DNA of 40,500 nt. It comes from Clostridia bacterium (GTDB lineage: Bacteria > Bacillota > Clostridia > Oscillospirales > Acutalibacteraceae). Below, in pieces: positions 22,298-31,383 of the stretch; positions within the stretch are counted from its first letter, which is position 1; every line of letters begins with the position of its first letter. Under the pieces are notes generated by a model. That model ran no database searches. It worked only from the letters and a program-made list of their open reading frames with translations, and was not told where the DNA came from. The translations under genes were made by a program, and so were the position numbers. Where the stretch lies: positions 1-40,500 of the forward strand of contig JAFRUA010000005.1 in the NCBI GenBank assembly GCA_017434855.1, read 5' to 3'.

Positions 22298-24925
22298 TCA
22301 GCCTTCGCTGATCGCAGCCTGCGCGGCGGCCAGTCTTGCAATGGGCACACGGAACGGGGAGCAGGAGACATAGTCCAGGCCGATCTTGTGGCAGAACTCG
22401 ACGCTCGACGGGTCGCCGCCGTGCTCGCCGCAGATGCCGCAGTGCATTTCGGGACGGACTTTCTTGCCCATTTCAACAGCCATTTCCATCAGACGGCCGA
22501 CGCCGATCTGGTCCAGCTTCGCGAACGGATCGTTCTCAAAGATCTTGGCGTCATAGTAGGCGTCAAGGAACTTGCCCGCGTCGTCACGGCTGAAGCCGTA
22601 GGTCATCTGGGTCAGGTCGTTGGTGCCGAAGCAGAAGAACTCGGCGTCCTTTGCGATCTCGTCGGCAGTCAGGGCTGCGCGCGGAATCTCGATCATGGTA
22701 CCGACTTCATACTTGAGGTCGGAGCCGGCCTTCGCGATCTCGGCGTCCGCGGTCTCAACGACAAACTTCTTGACGTACTTGAGCTCTTTGGTGTCGCCCA
22801 CCAGCGGGATCATGATCTCGGGCACGATGGTCCAGTCCGGATGCGCCTTCTGCACATTGATGGCGGCGCGGATGACGGCGGCCGTCTGCATCTTGGCGAT
22901 CTCCGGATAGGTGACGGCCAGACGGCAGCCACGGTGACCCATCATCGGGTTGAACTCGTGCAGGCCCTGGATGATGCCCTTGATGGTCTCAACGCTCTTG
23001 CCCTGCGCGGCGGCAAGGGCAGCGATGTCGGCCTCTTCGGTCGGGACGAACTCATGCAGCGGCGGGTCCAGGAAGCGGATGGTGACCGGGCAGCCTTCCA
23101 GCGCTTCATACAGCTTTTCAAAGTCGGACTGCTGCATCGGCAGAATCTTGGCCAGGGCGGCCTCGCGCTCTTCAACGGTGTCGGCGCAGATCATCTCGCG
23201 GAACGCGGCGATGCGGTCGGCCTCAAAGAACATGTGCTCGGTACGGCAAAGACCGATGCCCTCGGCGCCCAGCTCACGGGCCTTCTTCGCGTCGGCCGGG
23301 GTGTCGGCGTTGGTGCGGACCTTCAGCTTGCGATATTTGTCGGCCCAGCCCATGACGCGGCCGAATTCGCCGGCGATGGTGGCGTCCACGGTCGGGATCG
23401 CACCGTCATAGATGTTGCCGGTGGAACCGTCGATGGAAATGACGTCGCCTTCGTGGAATTCTTTGCCCGCAAGGGTGAACTTTTTGTTTTCTTCGTCCAT
23501 GACGATGTCGGAGCAGCCGGAAACGCAGCAGGTTCCCATGCCGCGGGCCACAACGGCCGCGTGGGAGGTCATGCCGCCGCGCACGGTCAGGATGCCCTGG
23601 GAGGCTTTCATACCGGTGATGTCTTCCGGAGAGGTCTCCAGACGGACCAGGATGACTTTCTTGCCGTCGGCCTTCCAGGCGGCGGCGTCGTCGGCGGTGA
23701 AGACGATCTGGCCGCAGGCAGCGCCCGGGGACGCGCCCAGACCCTTGCCCATCGGGGACGCGGCCTTGAGGGCCTTCGCGTCAAACTGCGGGTGCAGCAG
23801 AGTGTCAAGGTTGCGCGGGTCGATCATCAGAACGGCTTCCTGCTCGGTACGCATGCCTTCGTCCACCAGGTCGCACGCGATCTTCAGCGCGGCCTGCGCG
23901 GTGCGCTTGCCGTTGCGGGTCTGCAGCATATACAGCTTGCCGTGCTCCACGGTGAACTCCATGTCCTGCATGTCTCTGTAGTGGTTTTCAAGCTTGTGGC
24001 AGACGTCCTTGAACTGTGCAAACGCTTCGGGGAACTTCTCTTCCATTTCGCTGATGTGCATCGGGGTACGGACGCCGGCGACGACGTCTTCGCCCTGGGC
24101 GTTGGTGAGGAACTCACCAAACAGGCCCTTGCTGCCGGTGGCGGGGTCGCGGGTGAACGCAACGCCGGTGCCGCAGTCGTCGCCCATGTTGCCGAACGCC
24201 ATGGCCTGCACGTTGACGGCGGTACCCCAGGAGTACGGGATATCGTTGTCGCGGCGATAGACGTTGGCGCGCGGGTTGTCCCAGGAACGGAACACGGCCT
24301 TGATGGCCTCAAAGAGCTGCTCTTTCGGATCGTCCGGGAAGTCCTTGCCAAGCTGAGATTTATACTCCGCCTTGAACTGGCCGGCCAGGGTCTTGAGATC
24401 GTCGGCGGTCAGCTCGACGTCCTGCTTGACGCCCTTTTCTTCCTTCATCTTGTCGATGAGCTGTTCAAAATACTTCTTGCCGACTTCCATGACGACGTCA
24501 GAGAACATCTGGATGAAGCGGCGATAGCAGTCCCACGCCCAGCGCGGATTGTTTGATTTTTCCGCAATGACGTTGACCACGCGCTCGTTGAGACCGAGGT
24601 TGAGGATCGTGTCCATCATGCCCGGCATGGACGCACGCGCACCGGAGCGGACAGAGACCAGCAGCGGGTTCTCTTCATCGCCGAACTTTTTGCCGGTGAT
24701 TTCTTCCAGCTTCGGAATGGTGGCCATGATCTCGGCGACGATGTCGTCATTGATCTTGCGTCCGTCCTCGTAGTACTGGGTGCAGGCCTCGGTGGTGATG
24801 GTGAAGCCCTGCGGAACGGGGAGGCCGAGGTTGGTCATTTCGGCCAGGTTTGCACCTTTGCCGCCAAGCAGCTCTCTCATGTTCGCGTTGCCTTCCGAGA
24901 ACAGATAAACGAATTTCTTGCCCAT
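22298..24925 (-). CDS. ppdK: Pyruvate, phosphate dikinase
   Basis: An 875-residue PPDK, the usual family length. It interconverts pyruvate, ATP and Pi with PEP, AMP and PPi in the cytosol. Domains in order: an ATP-grasp nucleotide-binding region (GGKGANLAEM at the start, SVRSGARASMPGMMDT near 90), the phosphohistidine domain with GGMTSHAAVVARGMG, and the PEP/pyruvate barrel with GLCRTEHMF and GTNDLTQM, ending in the CGICGEHGGDPSS motif. ATG 24925 is chosen for AGGAGG 9 bases upstream. In clostridia this enzyme commonly serves PPi-linked glycolysis. It is monocistronic. Confidence 0.97.
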   Translation of the reverse strand: MGKKFVYLFSEGNANMRELLGGKGANLAEMTNLGLPVPQGFTITTEACTQYYEDGRKINDDIVAEIMATIPKLEEITGKKFGDEENPLLVSVRSGARASMPGMMDTILNLGLNERVVNVIAEKSNNPRWAWDCYRRFIQMFSDVVMEVGKKYFEQLIDKMKEEKGVKQDVELTADDLKTLAGQFKAEYKSQLGKDFPDDPKEQLFEAIKAVFRSWDNPRANVYRRDNDIPYSWGTAVNVQAMAFGNMGDDCGTGVAFTRDPATGSKGLFGEFLTNAQGEDVVAGVRTPMHISEMEEKFPEAFAQFKDVCHKLENHYRDMQDMEFTVEHGKLYMLQTRNGKRTAQAALKIACDLVDEGMRTEQEAVLMIDPRNLDTLLHPQFDAKALKAASPMGKGLGASPGAACGQIVFTADDAAAWKADGKKVILVRLETSPEDITGMKASQGILTVRGGMTSHAAVVARGMGTCCVSGCSDIVMDEENKKFTLAGKEFHEGDVISIDGSTGNIYDGAIPTVDATIAGEFGRVMGWADKYRKLKVRTNADTPADAKKARELGAEGIGLCRTEHMFFEADRIAAFREMICADTVEEREAALAKILPMQQSDFEKLYEALEGCPVTIRFLDPPLHEFVPTEEADIAALAAAQGKSVETIKGIIQGLHEFNPMMGHRGCRLAVTYPEIAKMQTAAVIRAAINVQKAHPDWTIVPEIMIPLVGDTKELKYVKKFVVETADAEIAKAGSDLKYEVGTMIEIPRAALTADEIAKDAEFFCFGTNDLTQMTYGFSRDDAGKFLDAYYDAKIFENDPFAKLDQIGVGRLMEMAVEMGKKVRPEMHCGICGEHGGDPSSVEFCHKIGLDYVSCSPFRVPIARLAAAQAAISEG

Positions 24926-25006
24926 GGGAATCATCCTCCTGAAAATGATATACGAAAATAAAGTTGACGCAAACGGCAGAACTGACACGCCATTTACATT
25001 CAGTAA

Positions 25007-25035
25007 ATTTTAACAAATTTCGCCGCCTTTGTCTA
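25007..25035 (-). promoter_or_regulatory. ppdK promoter
   Basis: Leftward TAGACA (25030-25035), 17-base spacer, TAAAAT (25007-25012). The gene-free stretch 24926-25281 also has a symmetric AT-rich hairpin near 25071-25088 (AAATTTTT / AAAAATTT) between the divergent ppdK and ABC units. No gene was seen in it. Confidence 0.65.
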
Positions 25036-25281
25036 TTGCTTATTTCCATATAGATTCCGGGATTATTTCAAAATTTTTGTAAAAATTTACATATGCGCCA
25101 AAACAGGGCCGCCAAAGGGGATGAAAATTTACAAAATTCGGGCGAAGATTTTTTAGAATTGGGTAGAAATTTTGAGGATCTTATGATACAATTAGAATGT
25201 TATATTTTGCGTGCCGGGAGAAACGTTTGTCATCCAAGCGGCCCTTCCGTGATCGAATACTCAAACAAGGAGATACAGATT

Positions 25282-25983
25282 ATGAGCTTTATCGAGTTTG
25301 ATTCCGTTTACAAGCGTTACACCGCCGGCGAGGTCATCATCCCCGCCGTGGACGGCGTATCCTTTCAGATTGAGCAGGGTGAGTTTTGCCTGATCGTCGG
25401 CACATCCGGCGCGGGCAAGTCCACTGTGCTGAACATGCTGGGCGGCATGGATTCCTGCGACGACGGCAAGATCCGCGTGGCGGGCCGGCTGATCAACGCC
25501 CTTTCCAAGGACGAGCTGGTCAATTACCGCCGCTATGACGTGGGGTTTGTTTTTCAGTTTTATAACCTGGTGCCGAACCTGACGGCGCTGGAAAACGTGG
25601 AGCTTGCCAGCCAGCTCAACCGCAAGTCGCTGGACCCGCGCATGGTCCTGGAAAAGGTCGGTCTGCGCGACCGGCTTGACAACTTTCCGTCGCAGCTGAG
25701 CGGCGGCGAGCAGCAGCGCGTTTCGATCGCGCGCGCCCTGGCCAAGAACCCGAAGCTGCTGCTGTGCGACGAGCCGACCGGCGCGCTGGATTATCGCACC
25801 GGCAAACAGATTTTGCGTCTGCTGCAGCGTACCTGCCGCGAAACGGGCACCACCGTCATTGTCATCACCCACAACTCCGCGCTGGCGGGCATGGCGGACC
25901 GCATCATCACCATGCGTTCCGGCCGTGTGGCGCAGATCGCCGTCAACGACCACCCGGTCTCTGTTGACGTGCTGGAATGGTAA
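25282..25983 (+). CDS. ABC transporter ATP-binding protein (MacB/LolD type)
   Basis: A 233-residue ATPase of the family that pairs with FtsX-like permeases. Seen in order: Walker [10 protein letters not shown] (near 40), a Q-loop in FVFQFYNL, the signature [15 protein letters not shown] (near 140), Walker [13 protein letters not shown] and the H-loop VITHN. ATG 25282 is chosen because AAGGAGATACAGATT precedes it; an upstream extension would add unrelated residues. It is followed 43 bases later by its membrane partner. Such pairs drive mechanical or efflux-type export of lipids, peptides or antibiotics rather than solute uptake. The substrate is unknown. Confidence 0.94.
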   Translation: MSFIEFDSVYKRYTAGEVIIPAVDGVSFQIEQGEFCLIVGTSGAGKSTVLNMLGGMDSCDDGKIRVAGRLINALSKDELVNYRRYDVGFVFQFYNLVPNLTALENVELASQLNRKSLDPRMVLEKVGLRDRLDNFPSQLSGGEQQRVSIARALAKNPKLLLCDEPTGALDYRTGKQILRLLQRTCRETGTTVIVITHNSALAGMADRIITMRSGRVAQIAVNDHPVSVDVLEW

Positions 25984-26026
25984 TCTGTTTCCCGGTCCCT
26001 GAACCTATCTTTTTTGGAGTGACATC

Positions 26027-29000
26027 ATGAACAAAGCTTTGCTGAGAGACACTTTCAGAACCATTGACCGCACCAAGTCAAGGTTCATTTCGCTGGTGGC
26101 GATCGTTGCGCTGGGCGTCAGCTTTTTTGCCGGCATCAACGCGACCGCGCCCGATATGCGCGACACGGCCCGGCAATACTATATTGACACAAACGCCATG
26201 GACCTGCAGGTCATTTCGACCGCCGGGCTCACGGCAGACGACGCCTATATCCTCAGCACCATCAACGGGGTTGAGGCCGTCAGCGGCGAAAAATTTGTGG
26301 ACGGTGTGCTGCTGGTCGACAAGCAAAAGGTCAGCGACGTGGACGGCGCCGAGCTGATCGTGCGCGCCTATTCACTGGACGTTGCCAAGGCGATCGACGC
26401 GGAAAACGGCGTGGACGACCGGTCGTTTTTGAACCGGCCGCAATTGATCGAGGGCAGTTGGCCGACCCAGCTCAACCAGTGCCTGGTGGACGCCAGCAAT
26501 CTTTCCACACCGGAGGAATTCAAGATCGGCGCCACCGTGACGCTGCAGGGCGCGGGCACCGATATGGCCGGCACCCTGGTCAACACCGATTATACCATCA
26601 CGGGCATCATCCGTTCGCCGCTGTATATTTCTTTTGACCGCGGCAACACGACCATCGGCACCGGCAAGCTGGGCTGCTTTGTCTATGTGCCGCAGGAAAA
26701 CTTCAAGACCGACTATTACAGCAGCCTGTCGATCAAGCTGGAAGGGACCGACCGGATGGACCCGTATTCCGAAGCTTACAGCGATTATGTCACGCCGTAT
26801 GTGGAATACATTTCTTCCATTGCAGAGGAGCGCCTGGCGCCGCGCGTGGCGTCGCTGCGCAGTCAATACACCACCCTGGTCACCCAGGGCGAGGCCGATT
26901 ACAACGAGGCCAAGACCCGCATCGACCAGCAGATCGCCGCGGGCGCCGAACAGGTCGCCCAGATCCTGGACCTGGCGCAGAACGGCGATGCCCAACTGGC
27001 CGAATACAAACGGCAATATAACGAAAAAGCCGCCGAGGTCAGCGCCAAGATCGGTTCCAGCAAATATGAGCATTCCACGCAGTATGCCACCTGGGAAGAA
27101 AAGAACCGCCAGTATCAGGAAACCCAGGCGATGCTGCAGCAATATTCCAATGCAAAGACCGAATATCAACTGGCCAAAACGGAATACGAGACCGCCAACA
27201 ATCAGGTGCAGAGCCTGCTGCAGATGGTGAATTATCTGGAGCAGCTGGTGGCCACCACCCGCGCGGCCATCACCCAGCTCCACGCCACGCAGGACAACGC
27301 CGTGGACGCTACCATCGGCCGGTTCCTGGCATCCGGTTTGGTGGGCAGCGAGGTGGATTCCATCGTCAACTCGGTCCGGTCGCTGACCGCCGTCGGCACG
27401 GCGGAAGAGATCGCCGCCTATCTGGAACCGCAGCTGCAGTCGATCGAGCTGCAGCTTGCAAACACCCGTGCCCAGCTTCAGCAGACGCAGGCGCAGCTTG
27501 CACAGAAGAAAGTCGAGCTGGACAACGCCGCCGCCATGGTCGCCCAGTTGGAACAGACCCAGGCCCAGATGAACGCCGCCAAAGCCGCGCTGGACGACGC
27601 GGAGCGCGCGCTGGCCAGTGCAAGCAGTGATATTCAGGAAGGGGAAATGCACGCCCTTCTGGAACTGGCCCAGGCCAAAAGCGACATCACCGCGTATGAA
27701 ACCAACCTGCGCCTGGCAAAGGCCCAGGCCGCAACCGCCGAGGCCGCGTTTGAAGAGCAAAAAGCCGCCGCTTATGCCGAACTGGACGAGGCCAGGAACA
27801 AGCTGGAGGATGCCAAAACCTTTTTGATGAACCTGGACAACGCCAAGTGGTATGTCAACGACCGCAACGACGCGCTGCGCGGCTATGACGAATACGGCAG
27901 CACCGCCGACCGCACGGCGGCCCTGGCCATCGTGTTCCCGTGGTTCTTCTTTATCGTGTCCAGTCTGGTCTGCCTGAACACCATGACCCGTATGGTCGAG
28001 GATGAGCGCACCCAGCTCGGCACGCTCAAGGCGCTCGGTTTCACCAACAAAGAAATCGTGTTCAAATACATCTTTTATGCCCTGCTGGCGTCGGTCATCG
28101 GCGGTGTGACGGGCATGCTGATCGGGTCGGTGCTCTTCCCGTTTGCACTGACCAAGGCGTATGCCATCATGTTTGCCGTGCCGCCCACGGTGCTGAGGAT
28201 CCGCCCGCTGTATGCGATCATCGGCCTTGCGACCTCCATCGGCACCACGGTCTTTGCGGCCTATGGCGCCTGCCACCGCAGCCTGACGGCAGTGCCCTCC
28301 ACCCTGATGCGCCCCAAGGCGCCCAAGGGCGGCAAGCGTGTGCTGCTGGAACGCTTCCCCGCGCTCTGGAGCCGGTTCAACTTTACCTGGAAGGTCACGC
28401 TGCGCAACGTGTTCCGCAACAAAAAGCGCTTCATTATGGCCGTCATCGGCGTGTTTGGCTGCACAGCGCTGCTGGTCGCCGGCTTCGGGCTGGACAAGAG
28501 CATCAACACCAGCCTGGAAAAGCAGTTCACAGACAGCGACAGCATCTTCCGCTATGATCTGCAGATCGTCACCAACGGCAGCGACGCCGAAACCACGGCC
28601 AACGCCCTGAACTTTGTGCGGTCCCGGCCGGAGATCGCCGCGGCGAACCTGACCTATATGAAGGTCTATAACACCGTCAGTCAAAAGGAACCCGACAAGC
28701 GAATGGAAACCTATATCGTTGCGCCGGACGACGACGCCTGCTTCCAGAACTATATCTATCTGCGCGACTACAAGACCGGCGAATTCCTGCCGCTGCAGCA
28801 GGACGGCGCCATCATCAGCAGAAAGCTGGCCAAACGGCTGGACCTGGACGTCGGCGACAACATCTATGTGGACCTGGACGACGGGACCTTCCTGCCCATT
28901 CAGGTCGCCGCCGTTGCCGAAAACTACATTTTCCACTACATCTATCTGTCTCACGGCGCTTATGTGTCCATCTTCGGCGCCGAACCGCAATACAACTATG

Positions 29001-29539
29001 TATCGGCGCGGCTGGCCTATGACCTGTCGCCCGAACAGAAAGAGAATCTGTCCCACGACCTGATGGATGAATACTCCATCAGCGCCCTTGCCTATCAGGA
29101 CGATATCCAGCGCTCGTTTGAAAGCATCTTTGACTCGCTGGGCTACATCGTCATCGTGCTGGTCGTGTCGGCCGGTCTGCTGTCGCTGATCGTGCTTTAC
29201 AACCTGTCAAGCATCAATATCCATGAGCGTACCAAAGAGATCGCGACCATCAAGGTGCTCGGCTTCACCCCGCGCGAGGTCTCGTCTTACATCTTCCGCG
29301 AAAACATCCTCATCGGCATCATCGGCACACTGCTCGGCCTTTTGGGCGGCGTCGGGCTGCACCGTATCGTCATCATGGTGGGCGAGGTCGATATCATCAT
29401 GTTCGGGCGCGACGCCGGCGTCATGGCGTTTGTCTATGCCACCGTGCTGTCGATGGCCTTTACGCTGCTGGTGAACCTGATCCTGCGCCGCAATCTCAAC
29501 AAGGTCGATATGGTCGAGTCGCTGAAGTCGATTGAATAA
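26027..29539 (+). CDS. Large FtsX/MacB-type ABC permease with extracytoplasmic coiled coil
   Basis: A 1170-residue permease. One N-terminal membrane helix (residues 20-40) is followed by a MacB-like extracytoplasmic domain. Residues about 285-605 form a long Gln/Ala/Glu-rich coiled coil (for example AQLQQTQAQLAQKK) outside the membrane. The first FtsX core lies at about 630-745 (GTLKALGFTNKEIVFKY), another helix near 800 opens a second extracytoplasmic domain, and the second FtsX core is at about 1040-1165 (ATIKVLGFTPREVSSYI). The coiled coil may span the cell wall or bind a partner. The start at ATG 26027 has TTGGAGTGACATC before it. It is co-transcribed with the ATPase. Confidence 0.93.
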   Translation: MNKALLRDTFRTIDRTKSRFISLVAIVALGVSFFAGINATAPDMRDTARQYYIDTNAMDLQVISTAGLTADDAYILSTINGVEAVSGEKFVDGVLLVDKQKVSDVDGAELIVRAYSLDVAKAIDAENGVDDRSFLNRPQLIEGSWPTQLNQCLVDASNLSTPEEFKIGATVTLQGAGTDMAGTLVNTDYTITGIIRSPLYISFDRGNTTIGTGKLGCFVYVPQENFKTDYYSSLSIKLEGTDRMDPYSEAYSDYVTPYVEYISSIAEERLAPRVASLRSQYTTLVTQGEADYNEAKTRIDQQIAAGAEQVAQILDLAQNGDAQLAEYKRQYNEKAAEVSAKIGSSKYEHSTQYATWEEKNRQYQETQAMLQQYSNAKTEYQLAKTEYETANNQVQSLLQMVNYLEQLVATTRAAITQLHATQDNAVDATIGRFLASGLVGSEVDSIVNSVRSLTAVGTAEEIAAYLEPQLQSIELQLANTRAQLQQTQAQLAQKKVELDNAAAMVAQLEQTQAQMNAAKAALDDAERALASASSDIQEGEMHALLELAQAKSDITAYETNLRLAKAQAATAEAAFEEQKAAAYAELDEARNKLEDAKTFLMNLDNAKWYVNDRNDALRGYDEYGSTADRTAALAIVFPWFFFIVSSLVCLNTMTRMVEDERTQLGTLKALGFTNKEIVFKYIFYALLASVIGGVTGMLIGSVLFPFALTKAYAIMFAVPPTVLRIRPLYAIIGLATSIGTTVFAAYGACHRSLTAVPSTLMRPKAPKGGKRVLLERFPALWSRFNFTWKVTLRNVFRNKKRFIMAVIGVFGCTALLVAGFGLDKSINTSLEKQFTDSDSIFRYDLQIVTNGSDAETTANALNFVRSRPEIAAANLTYMKVYNTVSQKEPDKRMETYIVAPDDDACFQNYIYLRDYKTGEFLPLQQDGAIISRKLAKRLDLDVGDNIYVDLDDGTFLPIQVAAVAENYIFHYIYLSHGAYVSIFGAEPQYNYVSARLAYDLSPEQKENLSHDLMDEYSISALAYQDDIQRSFESIFDSLGYIVIVLVVSAGLLSLIVLYNLSSINIHERTKEIATIKVLGFTPREVSSYIFRENILIGIIGTLLGLLGGVGLHRIVIMVGEVDIIMFGRDAGVMAFVYATVLSMAFTLLVNLILRRNLNKVDMVESLKSIE

Positions 29540-29542
29540 GCT

Positions 29543-29568
29543 GTCAGCAGTCAGCAGTTAGCGGTTAG
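29543..29568. repeat. Short degenerate tandem repeat (GTCAGCA type)
   Basis: Imperfect 7- to 8-base units (GTCAGCAGTCAGCAGTTAGC...) directly follow the permease stop. Another such tract, ATTCGCAATTCGCAATT, lies just beyond. Both are like the short repeats scattered between genes elsewhere in the window. Confidence 0.6.
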
Positions 29569-29670
29569 TACGCGGGGGACGTGGGCGACTGTGTAAGGTT
29601 CGTGCCGCGAAAAATTCGCAATTCGCAATTGATGTCGCGGGGAACCTTTCCTCTGCTGAAAGATTTCATC

Positions 29671-29787
29671 CGCAAAGGGACGCGCAGGTGACGATTGTGT
29701 TTCTGTTTGGTACGCGGGGAAGGTTGCCGCTGCCGCAAGCAATGCCCCGCCGATTCCACGCGGCGGTGTGGAGAGCGTGTTTTAGGC
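29671..29787 (+). repeat. 117-bp inverted repeat, left arm
   Basis: Bases 29671-29787 are the reverse complement of 31142-31258 with a single mismatch. Weaker similarity continues inward for about 40 bases (CCCC...GGGGCTGCGGGT). The arms bound a 1.35-kb segment carrying a phage-type gene. Each arm contains an open stretch that reads the same in both copies, but no ribosome site supports a gene. Confidence 0.92.
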
Positions 29788-30047
29788 GCCCCCGGTTGAT
29801 TGGGGCTGCGGGTGTCCGGCGGACGCCTCGCGAAGCGAAGCAACGACCGGGTTGCGGGTTGCCACCGGCAATCCACGCGGCAAAGCGCCGCTTTCGGTTG
29901 CGGAGCCGTGCGGCATGGACCGAAAAGGGACATAAAGACCCCTTGTGCACCCCTTCGCGGACGGAACCCTTTGGCAGAGAAACGCTTTCCGCGCGACCGC
30001 AATGATTCATTTTTCAGTCTTCGGTTTTCCGTTTTCAGTTCCGCATT
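29788..30047. other. Gene-free GC-rich stretch inside the inverted-repeat island
   Basis: No gene is supported between the permease stop (29539) and the stop of the winged-helix gene (30048). The stretch contains the phrase GAAGCAACGACCGGG near 29845, which recurs near 30940 in the same orientation, and several short GC-rich hairpins. It appears to be mosaic intergenic repeat material. Confidence 0.5.
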
Positions 30048-30491
30048 TCACTCTTCCCGCAGGCCGATCGCAGTCCTGGCATAAGCCTCCAGGTCATAGG
30101 AGGCGTCGCTGCGATAGACGCTTTCCTTCCGGTCCTTCGCACGCTGCGGTCTTCGGGCGGGGGCAGCTGCGGTGGATTGCTGATCTTCCACCACAGTGAT
30201 CAGACGGCCGCGTGGAGACTTTGTCTGAACGATCAGTCCCGCGCTTTCAAAGCGATCCAGAACGCGCGCCACCTTTGACTTGCTCAGGCGCAGACGTTCC
30301 GCAATGCGGTTGGCGCCTGTCACAAGCTGACCGACCTCCAGCCGGACGGGCGTTCCGTCAAAGACGGCGTCGTGTGTCTCATAGGCCGCATGCGTCTTCA
30401 GATCCCACCAGATGATAAAATGGACCGGGTCCGCACAGATCACATGATTCGCCCAAACGCTTCGTTCAAATTTAACCCAGTTTCCCGCCAT
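30048..30491 (-). CDS. Phage-type winged-helix / replication-initiator-like protein
   Basis: A 147-residue protein. ATG 30491 has GGAGGGATCGCG upstream. The layout is that of N-terminal domains of phage replisome organisers: an opening FERSVWANHVICADPVHFIIWWDLKTHA-like segment (about 8-35), a beta turn (VRLEVGQLVTG), then a winged helix (IAERLRLSKSKVARVLDRFE, 62-81, with wing LIVQTKSPRGRLITVV). The C terminus is basic (PARRPQRAKDRK) and ends with SYDLEAYARTAIG, a tail common in such phage proteins. It stands alone, between long inverted repeats, behind a control block shared with the capsid cassette. DNA binding is likely; replication initiation is inferred. Confidence 0.72.
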   Translation of the reverse strand: MAGNWVKFERSVWANHVICADPVHFIIWWDLKTHAAYETHDAVFDGTPVRLEVGQLVTGANRIAERLRLSKSKVARVLDRFESAGLIVQTKSPRGRLITVVEDQQSTAAAPARRPQRAKDRKESVYRSDASYDLEAYARTAIGLREE

Positions 30492-30515
30492 CGCGATCCC
30501 TCCAAAAAAGTCCTT

Positions 30516-30565
30516 CCATAATAAGGGCGGAATCGCCGTTTTGTTGCGTGTTTTGCGCGACTTTT
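30516..30565 (-). promoter_or_regulatory. Conserved upstream control block, copy B
   Basis: Identical to 4999-5048 at 47 of 50 positions and in the same orientation relative to the downstream leftward gene, with an A/T run following in both. Here it lies 25 bases from the start codon of the winged-helix gene. Read leftward it ends with TATTATGG, a possible -10. Confidence 0.6.
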
Positions 30566-30658
30566 CCGAAAAAAGTTAAAAAAATTTTTTTCGCGTGCGC
30601 GCGTCACGTGTGTGATTCTTTACCTTCTTTCCTTCTTTCTTTCTTTATTTATTATTAC

Positions 30659-30801
30659 GGTTCACTTGCGATTCACTTGCGATTCACTTGCGATTCAGTT
30701 GCGATTCACTTGCGATTCAGTTGCGATTCAGTTGCGGTTCACTTGCGGTTCATTTGCGGTTCATTTGCGGCGCAGTTGGGGCGCATTTGCGGTGCAGTTT
30801 G
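30659..30801. repeat. Tandem array of thirteen 11-bp units
   Basis: Thirteen consecutive 11-base units with consensus GATTCACTTGC run without interruption. Variation is graded: GATT units to 30735, GGTTCA units to 30768, then GGCGCA/GGTGCA units. The period is close to one helical turn, so bound proteins would line up on one face. It lies upstream of the winged-helix gene in the position held by the 25-bp repeats in module A. Confidence 0.9.
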
Positions 30802-31141
30802 TCCGAGCACGCAGTGCAAAGTCGATCACCGATCGGCACGACAAAAGCACCCCGTTTTGAGGTCTGTTTCAGCCCGCAGCGCCGAGCCGGCTGATAGGTG
30901 CGGGTCTCCGGTGGGGACCTCTCAAGGCAAAGCCTTGAGAAGCAACGACCGGGCCGGCCGGCGAGAACGCGGAAGCGGAGAACGACCACTACGGGCGCCG
31001 GGCTGTTATTTTGCCCCCTCAGCTTCGCTGCGCTCAGCAGCTCAGTCTCGCCTGCCGTTCTCGGCTCCCGCCTCGGTCGTTGCTTTTGCGGCGTTGCCGC
31101 AAAGGTTGCCACCGGCAACCCGCAGCCCCGCAAGCAGGGGA
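30802..31141. other. Gene-free mosaic segment of control module B
   Basis: No gene is supported. The segment contains hairpins (CTCAAGG-CAAAG-CCTTGAG near 30920; TTGCGGC-GTT-GCCGCAA near 31087; GTTGCC-ACC-GGCAAC near 31106) and the phrase CCGCCTCGGTCGTTGCTTTT, also found in module A near 5270. The whole gene-free span from 30492 to 31383 is built of repeats. Confidence 0.5.
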
Positions 31142-31258
31142 GCCTAAAACACGCTCTCCACACCGCCGCGTGGAATCGGCGGGGCATTGCTTGCGGCAGC
31201 GGCAACCTTCCCCGCGTACCAAACAGAAACACAATCGTCACCTGCGCGTCCCTTCGCG
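31142..31258 (-). repeat. 117-bp inverted repeat, right arm
   Basis: The reverse complement of 29671-29787 with one difference. The conservation is much higher than in the surrounding intergenic DNA, which suggests recent duplication, gene conversion or constraint. Confidence 0.92.
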
Positions 31259-31298
31259 GCGCAAACCTGACGGTTGCCCGATCGTGTCAGCGCGACCT

Positions 31299-31333
31299 CA
31301 ATTCTCCATTCTTCATTCTTCATTCTCCATTCC
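31299..31333. repeat. Short degenerate tandem repeat (ATTCTCC/ATTCTTC type)
   Basis: Units of 7-8 bases (ATTCTCC, ATTCTTC) run just before the ribosome site of the aldolase gene. A tract at 34488-34512 has the complementary unit (GAGAATG), so the two tracts bracket the iol-like operon in opposite orientation. Confidence 0.6.
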
Positions 31334-31383
31334 ACGTTCCACGCTTCACTCTATCCTATTTGCCCCGGAAAGGTCTGATTTCT

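Noticed and set aside
30659-30801. Possible CRISPR array
   Set aside because: The 11-bp units abut without spacers and no cas genes are near. It is a simple tandem array.
30548-31147. Open frames of about 200 codons upstream of the aldolase and across the tandem array
   Set aside because: They consist of translated repeats and hairpins, lack ribosome sites and show no protein-like composition.
29689-31241. A frame reading MTIVFLFGTRGRLPLPQ that appears twice, on opposite strands
   Set aside because: Both copies are simply the 117-bp inverted repeat. There is no ribosome site, and the frames diverge as soon as the repeat ends.
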